Source: Limosilactobacillus sp.
GTDB taxonomy: Bacteria > Bacillota > Bacilli > Lactobacillales > Lactobacillaceae
Assembly: GCF_022651205.1 (NCBI RefSeq)
Contig: NZ_JALCQI010000001.1
Location: forward strand, 158,258-222,257
Direction: 5' to 3'
Length of the DNA stretch: 64,000 nucleotides
Each line of letters begins with the position of its first letter. The stretch's first letter is position 1. The notes below the pieces were generated by a model, which searched no databases, was not told the DNA's origin, and saw only the letters and a list, made by a program, of their open reading frames with translations. Below, piece after piece: positions 27,901-35,090 of this stretch. The position numbers were made by a program, and so were the translations under genes.

Positions 27901-30900
27901 TAACGGTCAGGCTGTCACGAAGGTAGTAAGTGAGACTGTTAGCCCCGACAGCAAGGATCAGACGGTGAATGTCAGCTACATCAAGAACGTTGCCAATATT
28001 ACGATTAATCACGCGCAAGTCACGGTCACTTATGGGGAAAAAGTTGAGATTCCAGCTGGAATCACCAATTCTGTAGCGGCTGGTGACCCGTTGATTACCT
28101 TGCCAGCTGGCAGCAACAATGTGCGGTTAAGTACAGATGATTTCTTATTTGCTGACAAAAATAGCAATATTCTGAGACAGTCACCAGTGAATGTTGGGAA
28201 CTACCGCATTGTTCTGAATGGTCATGGTTTAGCGAAGTTCAAGGCTCTTGATTCTAACTTCACGTGGAATTACGATCCAAAGGCTTCCTATGTTGAATAC
28301 AAGATTACAGCTTCTAAGAATGTTGTTAGTGTAAGTGGTACACAAACCGAAACTTACAATGATTCTGCTCAGAATGTTGCCTACAATGCTGACGGCAATA
28401 ACAGTGTCACGGTTTCAATTTCTAGAGCTGCGGATAACCAAAATGGAGCCCTTGCTAGCCTGACTGGTGTCACCTTAGATTCGGGCGACTTTAAGATTGT
28501 TAATGCAGCTGGTAAAGGAACCCAAGCAATTAATGCTAACGGCACTTACCACATTGTTTTAACTGATCTTGGTTTAGGCAAGATCAAGGATAAATTAGGC
28601 AGCAACTACGCTATAACCCAAGCTAACACCTTTGGTACGCTGCAAATTAACAAGGCTACTGCTACAGCAACCTTAACTGGTCAAAATAATCGTAACTACA
28701 ATGGCTCAGCTGTTTCACGGGATGACTTGTATGCTGGCACGAATGGCAACATCACAGTTACGATTGCTATTCCGAATAGTGACAAGACCATTAGCTACAC
28801 TTTAAAGAATGGCGATTACACTTGGGACACTGCAGGTCATGTAGCTCCAACTGATCACGGTACTTACACGTTCCAACTTAATAAGGATAAGGTTTTAGCA
28901 GGCTTACAAGCTGCAATCGCTGGTGATTCAACTTGGAAGGGCAATGTTACTCTTAGTGCTGATAATTTAACTGGTAGTGCTCAATTTGACATTAATCAAA
29001 GAACATCTAGCGTTTCATTAGATGGCTCAGAATCTGTAACTTACAATGGCAAGCAAGCTGAGACGCCGCTTGGTCAATTGAAGGACAAGATTTCAGCTAC
29101 TAATTTAGTTGGTCATGATGCTCACTTAGATCTATCTGGCTTAACTGCTAGTGACTTTGATTGGTACAAAGGCACAACTAAGCTTGATGAGGCGCCAACT
29201 GATCATGGTAATTACACGATCAAGCTGAAGGCTGATGGCTTAACTGCTCTTCAAAATAAAAATAAGAACTACAAGCTATCAATTAATGATCAGCAAAATG
29301 AGTATGGTTATGTAATTAATACTGCCAAGGGTACGATTAAATTAGCTAATACGCATACGATTACTTTTGGTGATAGTGACCCAGATTACTACCAGAACTA
29401 TCAATTAACTCTAGGGACAACTACTAAAGTTGATGGATTTACTCCAAGCTATACTTTGCAAGCTGGTGATTTGCAATTCTCAACTGATGGCAGTAACTGG
29501 TCAACTTCTGTGCCAACTGGTGTCGGTGAGTATCATGTTTCCTTGAGTCAAGCTGGTTTTGATCATATTAAGGATGCCAACGGTGAGAACGGCAATGTTG
29601 TTTGGCCAGCAACGTATAGTGAAATCACAGATAGTGCTAAGTATGTCATCAACGCTGCAACGGCTACCGCTGAATTAGGCGGTAATGCAACGATGCAGTA
29701 TGATGGCCAACCTGCCGAGCCCTCCGATCTTAACGGCAATGGCAGCACGATCAAGGTTACGGTTACGATTCCAGGCAAGACTGGCGAGCATGATTATACT
29801 TTGCAAGCTGGCGATTACACTTGGGATGCCGGATCCACACCAGTGAATGTTGGTAAGAATGCTTACAAGTTGTCATTCAACTTAAGTGACACTGGTAAAG
29901 CTCACTTGAAAGCATTCATTGATGGCATCGCAGGTAAAGGTCTTAATGACGTAAGCAACGTTAATATTCCAACTGCTGTATCTGGCAACGCATACCTGAC
30001 AATCACTCCGGTTGCAATTACTGTTACCCAAGGCGGTTCAGGTGATAAGACTTATAACAGTCAACCTGCTGCTGTCAGTGTTGATACTGTTAAAGCCGCT
30101 TTAAGTGCTAGCGGATTAATTGGCGATCAGAACTTCAAGACTGATAGCCTAACTGCCACTGACTTCGATTGGTACAAGGGTAATGATGACCTTGGTAAGT
30201 TAAGTGATGCTCATGTAGCTCCAACTGATGCTGGTGACTACACGATTAAGCTTAATGCGGACGGTTTGAAGACATTGCAAGATGCTAACAGCAATTATAG
30301 CTTTGATGCAGTTGCTGATGCTTATAAGTACACGATCAATAAGGCTGACGGTACGATTGTACTGGCTGGTTCTGATAGTAGAGTCTTTGATAATCAAGAG
30401 ACTACTAGTCTCGATGGTAGCAAGTACTCAATTACCATCAATGGTGTCAAATATGATCTAGCAGCAGGACAATATGAGATTGTTGATGCTGACGGTCATA
30501 AGGCCACAGTAAAGAATGCTGGTACTTACTACGTTGTCTTAACTGATAATTCTTTGACTAGCGATAAGAATTACAATTGGACAATTACGCCAAATGGTAC
30601 GCAGAGACCAAATCAAATTGGTACCTACACCATTACACCAGCTTCACAAGTAGTAATTCACTATCGCGATGTAAACGATGTAACTGCTCCTGCTAGTGAA
30701 TGGACACCTACTAGTGGCACGCCTCTTAATCATGATCAAACGGTTAACGGTATTCCTGGTAATTCATTTAGCTTTAATAATGTATCAGATAAGTGGAACT
30801 ACGCTGGCGCTCATTACGTTCTAGCTGGACAAATTGAATTAGGAGAATTCCCAACTTCAGGCACACTTTCAAGTGATGGTAATTACTATGTTGGCAACTA

Positions 30901-31786
30901 CTATGTTTACTTGAAGCACAAGACAACGTCGGCTAGTCAAACTAAGGATATTACCCGGACAATCATCGAGTACCTTCCATCCGGAGCAACCAAGACTACG
31001 AAACAAATCGTAACCTTGGAGCAGACCGGAACAAAAGATCTAGTTACTAATGAGATTAAATGGAATAATGATTGGACAACCGGTAAATGGAATGTCTTTA
31101 TTCCGAAGACGGTTTCTGATTATACTGCCGAACCAGCTAGTGTAGCTGCTGAAGTGGTAAATATTCGGACTGTTCCCGTTACGATTAATATTTACTATAA
31201 GCGTAATCCCGTAATTCCACCGGTGCCTGAAACAGCTACCGAAAAGGTTCAATTCGTTGATGAATCTGGTAAGGTAGTTGCTAGCCAAGATTACAGTGGC
31301 AACCTTGGTCAGATCATTCCGGTAGAACTTACTGTTCCAGCTGGTTACAAGCTAGCTGCTGGTCAAGAATTACCAACAGAGATTAAGATTGAAAATGGTG
31401 CCATTACCATTAAGGTTGTGTCTGAAGGTTCTGATCATCCGGACCACCCAGATAATCCAGATCAACCGGTAAATCCCGATCATCCAGATAATCCTAACCA
31501 ACCGGTAACACCAGATCACCCAGAAAATAATGGTGACAATACTGGTAAACCAGGTGAAGGTGGCAATGTTCCAGGACATAGCAACGTCACTCCTGGTCAT
31601 ATTGCAAATGACAATTCAATTTCTTCTCAAATTGCCCACCACACTAACGGTACCCATGACAAAACTAAGCAATTACCACAAACCGGTAACACCGCTAACG
31701 AAAAGGCAGTCACTCTTGGGTTCCTCTTCGCAGGTCTTGCAAGTATCTTTGGCTTTACGGGATTACGGAAGAAGAAAAAGCAGTGA
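21917..31786 (+). CDS. Giant LPQTG-anchored adhesin with BspA-type LRRs, MBG and Mub/MucBP domains
   Basis: 3289 residues, ATG start after GGGGAGG. The N-terminus repeats that of the first adhesin (GKNNQQRRM, KLYKAKKQW signal) and is followed by a Ser/Thr-rich linker to about residue 190. Residues about 300-575 hold DUF285/BspA-type leucine-rich repeats (recurrent W-D/N-T/V-S-x-V-T-x-M). MucBP-like and Mub-type modules follow to about 2020, interrupted by two isolated YDG/MBG units (near 1010 and 1415). Then come about eight MBG repeats (2025-2910), Mub modules, the Pro/Asp/His/Asn spacer and LPQTG with a membrane segment and KKKKQ tail. It is a sortase substrate. The LRR block sets its likely binding specificity apart from that of its neighbour, but no ligand can be named from sequence. 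Confidence 0.88.
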   Translation: MGKNNQQRRMVPERKNFKLYKAKKQWLTACATFMFAFGASAVMNVAQADKQPDEIKPHVEEVEGSSTTGKSLVANSSVSLTKSTTKSTDNANTSAQPTSQTQQPADKSATSTVTKAASGQTDSDAISAVTSKPESTQPASASEQDNSAVNSAKPASEIPASATTQTTSSAGSVTKKQSSDKQSAKSNIPVPVTHHAVDSSGTTNGGYNSATWGTLDTSKWTGQTATFNGTSYYQLTKYTGDQAHIIVPNEADFEAANQSTNNPQVAISNDLLKGLAKNATTIAFSKTGDKKVKLVSDNLDSTFENNSNLEKLDANNLDTSSVTSMKKTFHAAPKLSSLTGISGWDVSNVTSMTETFRGMNSLHTLAGLENWDVRKVTDMNNIFNEENTSNNVDISALSNWKTSSLQNLSTAFANIKFTNLHGLESWDVSHVTNMNSLFENDDKLTDISALANWKTGNVQNFGSLFASAYKLTDLGALANWNTSSATDIDRAFNGTGLINYHGLENWDTSKVTNFEAMFANEGALVDASGIANWNTGSVTNMNALFTGSSPQYLDFSKWDFSKVNKASDVIKNIKTVVYLGNNSTMTADKLSAWGLTQANQPIIFASGALYTLLSSNKNNHKIKINNANNAYGTPGTQIGTISVPVVYNAGTASDATAAMKSYQDMVEHKVQQYVDDNNCALKLISKDPVNDLTGHNNHLVNYAQATYAKTAVTVQLIDDDDHGSQVGSTQGGILDKSDQVKFTIPANYQLAQNPGLTITQTGNQATLTHDPTGGQVTVQIHLVHQTKQVDGNTAGLPEDVKKSLNKDISRTINYTGLTSEQVNQIPAAQRTQTVHLTGKATYDLVTKKLVSDITWDPAQINGFTPKNFAGYVSRVVGTNGNQVSQITVTADSQPEAVTVNYKKAQFKINVWDNTTNQLLFPDGYEWEFSNTIGYVTIVPSNYHADNYQSIGVTGVPYGVKITGDQKKDLNQPDTRWWIPNYYCDSDANKYDLAGSTIMIHVVHKLKDVTIKGSDGKTYDGQPGTFGSDKPITITGTDAATGKKDIKLVSKDISINDFVWNTDAAHDAPSEAGNYKLDFKDNATKKAIIDILQKNNSEYGISYIYPNNLGNIHTELDYHITPASKVVVRYYDVTGKEKTGTEWQPTDGTEIASQIENFVGKGGDPFSLDSLSNKWNYDQVGWKFVGQNSVTKYPTSGTTTPDGNYYVGNYNVYLKAAQPISKTITRTIINKLPSGTVTTTQKGLVSRTHSVDKTTGKVSYGEWKNGTWDAFNVPTQAGYLLKITQEIDGQSSQIKSINKETVTFNSKPVTITISYQEVRFTIKVQDDTTGNELYSKDYSKSDGDFWDNFSAEIKNHGDYQSVKITGEPKSNPNVVTSNRGQSFTDPNTQWWFPNVAKDPAALAGQTFVIHVVHKLKDVTISGSDGKTYDGQPGTFGNDKPITITGTDMVDNSQKTLDIADITTADFKWNDASHTNAGSYTLTPKDQAKLIQTLQKDNPKYGVAYLKSIGGQLNYTIKSKVTFEFVDHDNNDTVIGRPVTQGMTINEENTITRALTIPDKYVLATGQTLPTSYKPTSNAPIVKIQLAHKIDDVQETATRTATVHYIYANGDKAGQKAAADAVLEVAYKRTNKKDEVTGQVTDGNWLWDQSKNDDGFTHGYKAVHGDWTLPQNWANVSVKNPDVTGYTAITKGDWEINKDGTQSNVPANQFVFPTYAGRGTSTEGDNSVAYTDEAPVYEARPVHTVYYAEVKDEGRLVTKSFKKYDNGTYTDADVITLPNGTKQSYAQIKVWYQGTPTEVVTNKSSDPKNWQVTYDWTWNKDGGDQSTPGFTVISGQGLWHNIENGGSWGITAPDLSGYTVVSLRQDIGRHSVTSGAPKVTLDGETTATAFTDSADDWYYKNNLTTYYVPNADLQRTITRTIKIAGEDPVTQTVTFNRMAYINLDDTGIVFGAIIGGDAYKNVIGDNVWNHNSSDPDGIPTGTWDEYDLTKRGYTAVINGQAVTKVVSETVSPDSKDQTVNVSYIKNVANITINHAQVTVTYGEKVEIPAGITNSVAAGDPLITLPAGSNNVRLSTDDFLFADKNSNILRQSPVNVGNYRIVLNGHGLAKFKALDSNFTWNYDPKASYVEYKITASKNVVSVSGTQTETYNDSAQNVAYNADGNNSVTVSISRAADNQNGALASLTGVTLDSGDFKIVNAAGKGTQAINANGTYHIVLTDLGLGKIKDKLGSNYAITQANTFGTLQINKATATATLTGQNNRNYNGSAVSRDDLYAGTNGNITVTIAIPNSDKTISYTLKNGDYTWDTAGHVAPTDHGTYTFQLNKDKVLAGLQAAIAGDSTWKGNVTLSADNLTGSAQFDINQRTSSVSLDGSESVTYNGKQAETPLGQLKDKISATNLVGHDAHLDLSGLTASDFDWYKGTTKLDEAPTDHGNYTIKLKADGLTALQNKNKNYKLSINDQQNEYGYVINTAKGTIKLANTHTITFGDSDPDYYQNYQLTLGTTTKVDGFTPSYTLQAGDLQFSTDGSNWSTSVPTGVGEYHVSLSQAGFDHIKDANGENGNVVWPATYSEITDSAKYVINAATATAELGGNATMQYDGQPAEPSDLNGNGSTIKVTVTIPGKTGEHDYTLQAGDYTWDAGSTPVNVGKNAYKLSFNLSDTGKAHLKAFIDGIAGKGLNDVSNVNIPTAVSGNAYLTITPVAITVTQGGSGDKTYNSQPAAVSVDTVKAALSASGLIGDQNFKTDSLTATDFDWYKGNDDLGKLSDAHVAPTDAGDYTIKLNADGLKTLQDANSNYSFDAVADAYKYTINKADGTIVLAGSDSRVFDNQETTSLDGSKYSITINGVKYDLAAGQYEIVDADGHKATVKNAGTYYVVLTDNSLTSDKNYNWTITPNGTQRPNQIGTYTITPASQVVIHYRDVNDVTAPASEWTPTSGTPLNHDQTVNGIPGNSFSFNNVSDKWNYAGAHYVLAGQIELGEFPTSGTLSSDGNYYVGNYYVYLKHKTTSASQTKDITRTIIEYLPSGATKTTKQIVTLEQTGTKDLVTNEIKWNNDWTTGKWNVFIPKTVSDYTAEPASVAAEVVNIRTVPVTINIYYKRNPVIPPVPETATEKVQFVDESGKVVASQDYSGNLGQIIPVELTVPAGYKLAAGQELPTEIKIENGAITIKVVSEGSDHPDHPDNPDQPVNPDHPDNPNQPVTPDHPENNGDNTGKPGEGGNVPGHSNVTPGHIANDNSISSQIAHHTNGTHDKTKQLPQTGNTANEKAVTLGFLFAGLASIFGFTGLRKKKKQ
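22840..23640 (+). repeat. DUF285/BspA-type leucine-rich repeat block
   Basis: About ten imperfect units of 24-29 residues with the core W-D-x-S-x-V-T-x-M-x-x-x-F, such as GWDVSNVTSMTETF and SWDVSHVTNMNSLF. Absent from the neighbouring adhesin. Confidence 0.8.
27988..30640 (+). repeat. Array of about eight MBG-like repeats in the second adhesin
   Basis: Units of about 100-115 residues with T-Y-N/D-G, DFDWYKG and APTDAGDYTIKL signatures. Several are closest to units of the first adhesin; for example the NVVSV..TQTETY unit occurs in both. Confidence 0.75.
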
Positions 31787-31859
31787 TTAAATTTTAGAAT
31801 TTAATCCAAATAAAAAGGCGACTTTCGATGTTCAATTTGAACATTGAGAGTCGTCTTTT
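31211..31859 (+). repeat. Copy 2 of the duplicated adhesin 3' end plus terminator
   Basis: Nearly the same as 21106-21773. The Pro/Asp/His/Asn spacer has fewer units here, as expected for slippage or unequal recombination in a tandem repeat. Confidence 0.85.
31812..31859. terminator. Terminator of the second giant adhesin
   Basis: Same stem-loop as after the first adhesin (GGCGACTTTCGATGTTCAA and its partner) with flanking A and T runs. It also serves the converging gene at 31863. Confidence 0.8.
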
Positions 31860-31862
31860 GTT

Positions 31863-32246
31863 TTACTTGTAATATTTGTCCACCAACCGAAGAAGCGCAT
31901 CATCGCTTAACCCGGTATCTAATTTCTTAATGAATGCGAATGTCATTTTGCCATCGTAACCAGTGGCCTTTAGCTGCTCAATAGTGCTTTTAGTTATTTT
32001 GATCGCTTTTTGTTGTTCTCCTAATTGTTCACGTTCAAGCAGTTTCGCCTCATAATCCATAATCAGCGCCCTCCTTTTTGGGTCATCATTGATTTCTTTG
32101 ATCTTCTTTTGTGCATAATCAAAATGCTTGTTTCCCGTAATCGGGTCACCGCGCATTAACCGAACTAAATTCTGTAGATTACGACTGTTACCCTTCAAAC
32201 GACCTTTTGCATTAATGATAATTTTCGTGGAATTAGTTGGCAACAT
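31863..32246 (-). CDS. 127-residue protein resembling the C-terminus of Rpn/PD-(D/E)XK nuclease transposases; probably truncated
   Basis: The sequence is charged and helical: MRGDPITGN, a segment like IKEINDDPKRRALIMDYEAKLLERE, then a C-terminal helix ending GLSDDALLRLVDKYYK. This layout resembles the C-terminal tail of Rpn-family recombination-promoting nucleases or putative transposases, which are usually about 300 residues with the catalytic PD-(D/E)XK domain first. That domain is missing here, so this is probably a remnant. No strong ribosome-binding site precedes the ATG at 32246. A 12-codon relic of a related gene follows the first adhesin. Identification is tentative. Confidence 0.45.
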   Translation of the reverse strand: MLPTNSTKIIINAKGRLKGNSRNLQNLVRLMRGDPITGNKHFDYAQKKIKEINDDPKRRALIMDYEAKLLEREQLGEQQKAIKITKSTIEQLKATGYDGKMTFAFIKKLDTGLSDDALLRLVDKYYK

Positions 32247-32267
32247 TATGATTTATGGTAGTAAGTA

Positions 32268-32312
32268 TGAAAAAGCATCTTACAATTATTAGAGTAATTA
32301 TAAGGTGCTTTA
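32268..32312 (-). terminator. Terminator of nhaC
   Basis: AAAGCATCTTA...AATTATTA pairs with TAATTAT..AAGGTGCTTT. On the minus strand the stem is followed by TTTTT. Confidence 0.8.
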
Positions 32313-32324
32313 AATTACAAGATG

Positions 32325-33746
32325 TTAATCCGTCACTAACTTACTGGCTTGGCCATCTTTAGCAGGAACCTTAACGAGAATTCCCGCAATAATGCTTAAG
32401 ATTGTAACGAGGAATGGGAAGAAGGCCCATGGAATGAAGGCAAATGGGTTAATTTGCAAGGTTGTAGCGATGAAGACTCCGGAAACACTCCACGGAACAA
32501 TTGCATTGACTGCGGCACCGGCATCGTTAAGGACCCTTGTTAGTTGTTCCCGAGCCATCCCCAACTTATCAGCAGCATGGAGGAATGACTGTCCGGGAAG
32601 AATGATTGCAAGGTAGTGTTCACCGACCATTAAGTTGACCCCGATACAAGTTAGGACGGTTGCAAACGTTAAGCGACCGGGTGTCTTCACGATCCCTGCC
32701 AAGTGGTTAATGATTGTGCTAATGATATTAAGCTTAATTAATAGGCCACCGAGGGCAAGGGCGAAGAGGATTAGTGCTAGTGAAGTAAGCATGCTAGAGA
32801 TCCCACCTTTGGAAAGAAGGGTATCAATCGTCTTATTACCGGTATGGGAAACGAAACCATTCATAATTGTGTGGGTAATTGTTGAAATACTTGTTTGCGG
32901 AGCGTGAATCCAACCAAGGAGAACCGCAAAGAGGGAGCCGAGACCGAGTGAAGGAATTGCTGGAACTTGGAAGACAGCAAGGATGATTAACAGAAGAACT
33001 GGTAGCAATGCCCAGCCGGAAATCCAGAAACCATTTGCTAGACCATGCATCATTTGGTGAACAGCTGCTAGACTGACGTTCTTGGAGTTGAGACCAAGGA
33101 AGGTGTAGAGAACAAGGCAGATTGCCCATGCAGGAATATCGGTAATCAGCAATGACTTGATGTGCTTGTAGATACTGATATTACCAACACTGGCTGCTAG
33201 GTTAGTCGTTCCTGAAAGTGGAGAAACGTTTGAACCACAAAAGGCACCAGAAACAATTACCCCAGCTGTTAGTCCTGGATTGATGTGAAGGGTTGCCCCA
33301 ATCCCAACAAAGGCGATTCCCATTGTTGAAACGGTCGTGAATGAGCTTCCGCAAGCAATCCCGACAAGAGTACAAACGATGAAAACAGTTGGGAGGAAGA
33401 ACTTAACCGAAATGATTTCAAAACCAAAGTACATGATTGTCGGAATGGTTCCGGAGAAGATCCAGGTAGCAATCAGGACCCCAATTGAGAGGAAGATAAT
33501 TAACGGATCAACGCCGGCACGCAAGCCGCTCCGCATTCCGTCCATAACCGTCTTCCAGCGGAATCCACGAAGGTGACCGTAGATTGTGAGGAGGACAAAC
33601 GAAATAAATAGTGGCGCTTGGGGTTCCTGACGCTTGAAAATAATTAAGTAGCCAAGGATGCAAAGAATGGCACAAAGGACGGCTAAACTTTCACCAAAGC
33701 TAAAGACGGGTTCGGGCTTATCGGTAGATTTTGTAAAAAGTTTCAT
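32325..33746 (-). CDS. nhaC: NhaC-family Na+/H+ antiporter
   Basis: 473 residues, about twelve hydrophobic membrane segments, the usual size for NhaC. Conserved elements include the GxSFTTVSTMGIAFVGIG segment, GAFCGSNVSPLSGTTNLAAS, and the late NLMVGEHYLAIILPGQSF helix. Family members exchange Na+ for H+, or a carboxylate pair as in the malate/lactate type; substrate cannot be fixed from sequence. In several lactic acid bacteria an nhaC gene accompanies tyrosine decarboxylase genes, none of which are here. It is preceded by a long leader with a tyrosine-rich peptide and an attenuator-like terminator, so expression is probably controlled by transcription attenuation. Confidence 0.9.
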   Translation of the reverse strand: MKLFTKSTDKPEPVFSFGESLAVLCAILCILGYLIIFKRQEPQAPLFISFVLLTIYGHLRGFRWKTVMDGMRSGLRAGVDPLIIFLSIGVLIATWIFSGTIPTIMYFGFEIISVKFFLPTVFIVCTLVGIACGSSFTTVSTMGIAFVGIGATLHINPGLTAGVIVSGAFCGSNVSPLSGTTNLAASVGNISIYKHIKSLLITDIPAWAICLVLYTFLGLNSKNVSLAAVHQMMHGLANGFWISGWALLPVLLLIILAVFQVPAIPSLGLGSLFAVLLGWIHAPQTSISTITHTIMNGFVSHTGNKTIDTLLSKGGISSMLTSLALILFALALGGLLIKLNIISTIINHLAGIVKTPGRLTFATVLTCIGVNLMVGEHYLAIILPGQSFLHAADKLGMAREQLTRVLNDAGAAVNAIVPWSVSGVFIATTLQINPFAFIPWAFFPFLVTILSIIAGILVKVPAKDGQASKLVTD

Positions 33747-33768
33747 GATATTTCTCCTTATTTAATAC

Positions 33769-33819
33769 AAAAAAGCACTAACCAAATAACGCTCAGATAG
33801 TCAATCTAGTTAGTGCTTT
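33769..33819 (-). terminator. Attenuator-type terminator in the nhaC leader
   Basis: On the minus strand AAAGCACTAAC, a 26-nt loop, then GTTAGTGCTTT followed by a T-run. It ends about 22 nt before the nhaC start codon and after the leader ORFs, the position expected for an attenuator. Confidence 0.75.
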
Positions 33820-33898
33820 CCAAAGAAATATTAAATTAGGAAAAACCACTTTGCCAGATTGATGCACCTAGCAAAGGCTTCATTAAAAACAACCCTGC

Positions 33899-33946
33899 TT
33901 AGGTACGAACGTCATTGTCCGCACCTAATGGACGGACATTACGCAT
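33899..33946 (-). CDS. Second short leader ORF of nhaC
   Basis: Encodes MRNVRPLGADNDVRT, or three residues more from an ATG at 33955. Its start overlaps the stop codon of the upstream leader peptide in another frame, so it could be translated by coupling; no ribosome-binding site of its own is seen. It lies where a hairpin (TGTCCG with CGGACA) also forms. Reality as a peptide is uncertain. Confidence 0.35.
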   Translation of the reverse strand: MRNVRPLGADNDVRT

Positions 33947-33998
33947 AATAAGCATAGTTGCGATAATATGAGGTTGTGGTTAATGAAGATTGAATCAT
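33939..33998 (-). CDS. Tyrosine-rich leader peptide upstream of nhaC
   Basis: 19 residues, MIQSSLTTTSYYRNYAYYA, with AAAGGA nine bases before the ATG, a good ribosome-binding site. Five of the last nine residues are Tyr (YY, Y, YY), the hallmark of a peptide whose translation stalls when charged tRNA-Tyr is scarce. About 120 nt of foldable leader and an intrinsic terminator follow before nhaC. Control by tyrosine supply is inferred. Confidence 0.55.
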   Translation of the reverse strand: MIQSSLTTTSYYRNYAYYA

Positions 33999-34210
33999 TA
34001 TGGAAGTTCCTTTCGTTTGATGATGCTTTTATTAAACCACTCTCATTTTAATTAATCAAGTTCTAATTTTAATTTTATTAAAAAAGAGTTAGGACTAACT
34101 TCACATAATCTTCATGGTACTCATGCTATGATCCTCTTATCAAATAACTGGCGACTTGTTTTACATCCTAGCAAAAGCAGGCCGCCCTTTTTAGAAAGAG
34201 GGGATGAATA

Positions 34211-34756
34211 ATGGCAATTTATATTCGAAGAGCACAGACAGCTGATTTACCGCAAATCGCAATGTTAATTGAAGACGCAAAGCAGGTTTTACGAGATCAG
34301 GATAATCCACAATGGCAGGATGGTCACCCGGAAGTAAAGACGATGCGGAATGACATCGACCGTGGCTATAGCTGGGTTTTGGTTAATGGCAACCAAATTG
34401 TCGGGACAGCAGTTCTCCAACTCTTAGCGGAAAAGAATTATGACGAAATTACGGATGGTCAATGGGCGGCACCGGATGAGCCTTACGCGATTATTCATCG
34501 GTTGACGATTGACCAAAATGCTGGCGATCAACATTTAGGGAGCCTTTTCTTGTCGAACCTCCTTACTGTTGGTTACCTTCAGGGTGTTCGGAATTTCCGC
34601 TATGACACCCATGCTAAAAACATCCCAATGCAGAAACTTGGCGAAGGGATGGGATTTGTCAAGCGAGGAACTGTTTATATCAAAGATGATACGGATCCGG
34701 AACACCTTGGATATGAGCTGCGTCTCGATGGTGATTGCACAGTAGTAAGCAACTAA
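34211..34756 (+). CDS. GNAT-family N-acetyltransferase
   Basis: 181 residues with the GNAT layout: N-terminal IRRAQTADLPQIAMLIEDAK, the central strand WVLVNGNQIVGTAVLQ, and the acetyl-CoA-binding region IIHRLTIDQNAGDQHLGSLFLSNLL (a variant of Q/RxxGxG/A), then YDTHAKNIPMQKLGEGMGFVKRGTV. It transfers an acetyl group from acetyl-CoA to an amino group of an unknown substrate. Start ATG 34211 follows AAAGAGGGG. It forms an operon with the 38-residue gene downstream. Confidence 0.85.
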   Translation: MAIYIRRAQTADLPQIAMLIEDAKQVLRDQDNPQWQDGHPEVKTMRNDIDRGYSWVLVNGNQIVGTAVLQLLAEKNYDEITDGQWAAPDEPYAIIHRLTIDQNAGDQHLGSLFLSNLLTVGYLQGVRNFRYDTHAKNIPMQKLGEGMGFVKRGTVYIKDDTDPEHLGYELRLDGDCTVVSN

Positions 34757-34780
34757 CAATATGAAGGAGGTTGAATCAGA

Positions 34781-34897
34781 ATGAGAAAGTGGCAACAAAA
34801 CTTAATTCGGTCGGCTGCAGTATTGATTGTTCAAACCGTAGCGGCCAAGGCGGTATATCGCTTGTTTAACAAAAAGACAGTACGGAAAAGTAGATAA
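34781..34897 (+). CDS. 38-residue basic small membrane-type protein
   Basis: MRKWQQNLIR, a hydrophobic segment (SAAVLIVQTVAAKAVYRLF) and a basic tail NKKTVRKSR. A strong AAGGAGG precedes the ATG and a good intrinsic terminator follows, so it is very likely a real gene although short. The hydrophobic stretch with positive ends suggests a peripheral or single-pass membrane peptide. Function unknown; it is cotranscribed with the acetyltransferase. Confidence 0.7.
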   Translation: MRKWQQNLIRSAAVLIVQTVAAKAVYRLFNKKTVRKSR

Positions 34898-34906
34898 TTA
34901 AGACAC

Positions 34907-34938
34907 AAAAGAGGCCGGAGAGTGTTCCGGTCTCTTTT
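34907..34938. terminator. Intrinsic terminator between the GNAT operon and corA
   Basis: AAAAGAGGCCGG pairs with CCGGTCTCTTTT around a short loop. A-run and T-run flank it, so it serves both converging transcripts. Confidence 0.85.
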
Positions 34939-34940
34939 GC

Positions 34941-35090
34941 AGCTGAGATCTGCTCACCAGGGACTTGCTCTAATGCGACATAGCCAAAACGCGTTCGCAG
35001 GGAAGCCCCTATAGACAACAAACTCCCCTTTCAGCATCCAGTCGGGAGAAATTGTTGTCTTACGGGCCTTCTTTACCTGCTCACACTCTA
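34941..35090 (-). repeat. Structured 3'-UTR element E1, with a tail fragment
   Basis: Minus-strand copy of the family described in the findings. It opens TAGAGTGTGAGCAGG, where TAG is the corA stop codon. It contains AGACAACAA and TTGTTGTCT arms and ends with a CTATGTCGCA-like tail. The apical hairpin is shortened compared with E5. Bases 34941-34968 are a further tail fragment (GCAAGTCCCTGGTGAGC). Confidence 0.8.

Noticed and set aside
8058..31600. Many antisense and out-of-frame ORFs of 60-190 codons inside the adhesin genes
   Set aside because: They lack ribosome-binding sites, mirror the repeat structure of the adhesins and have low-complexity translations; they are shadows of the long frames.
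33747..33998. T-box riboswitch upstream of nhaC
   Set aside because: No T-box core sequence (AGGGTGG-type) or specifier-loop layout was seen; the tyrosine codons are in a translatable ORF, which fits peptide-based attenuation better.
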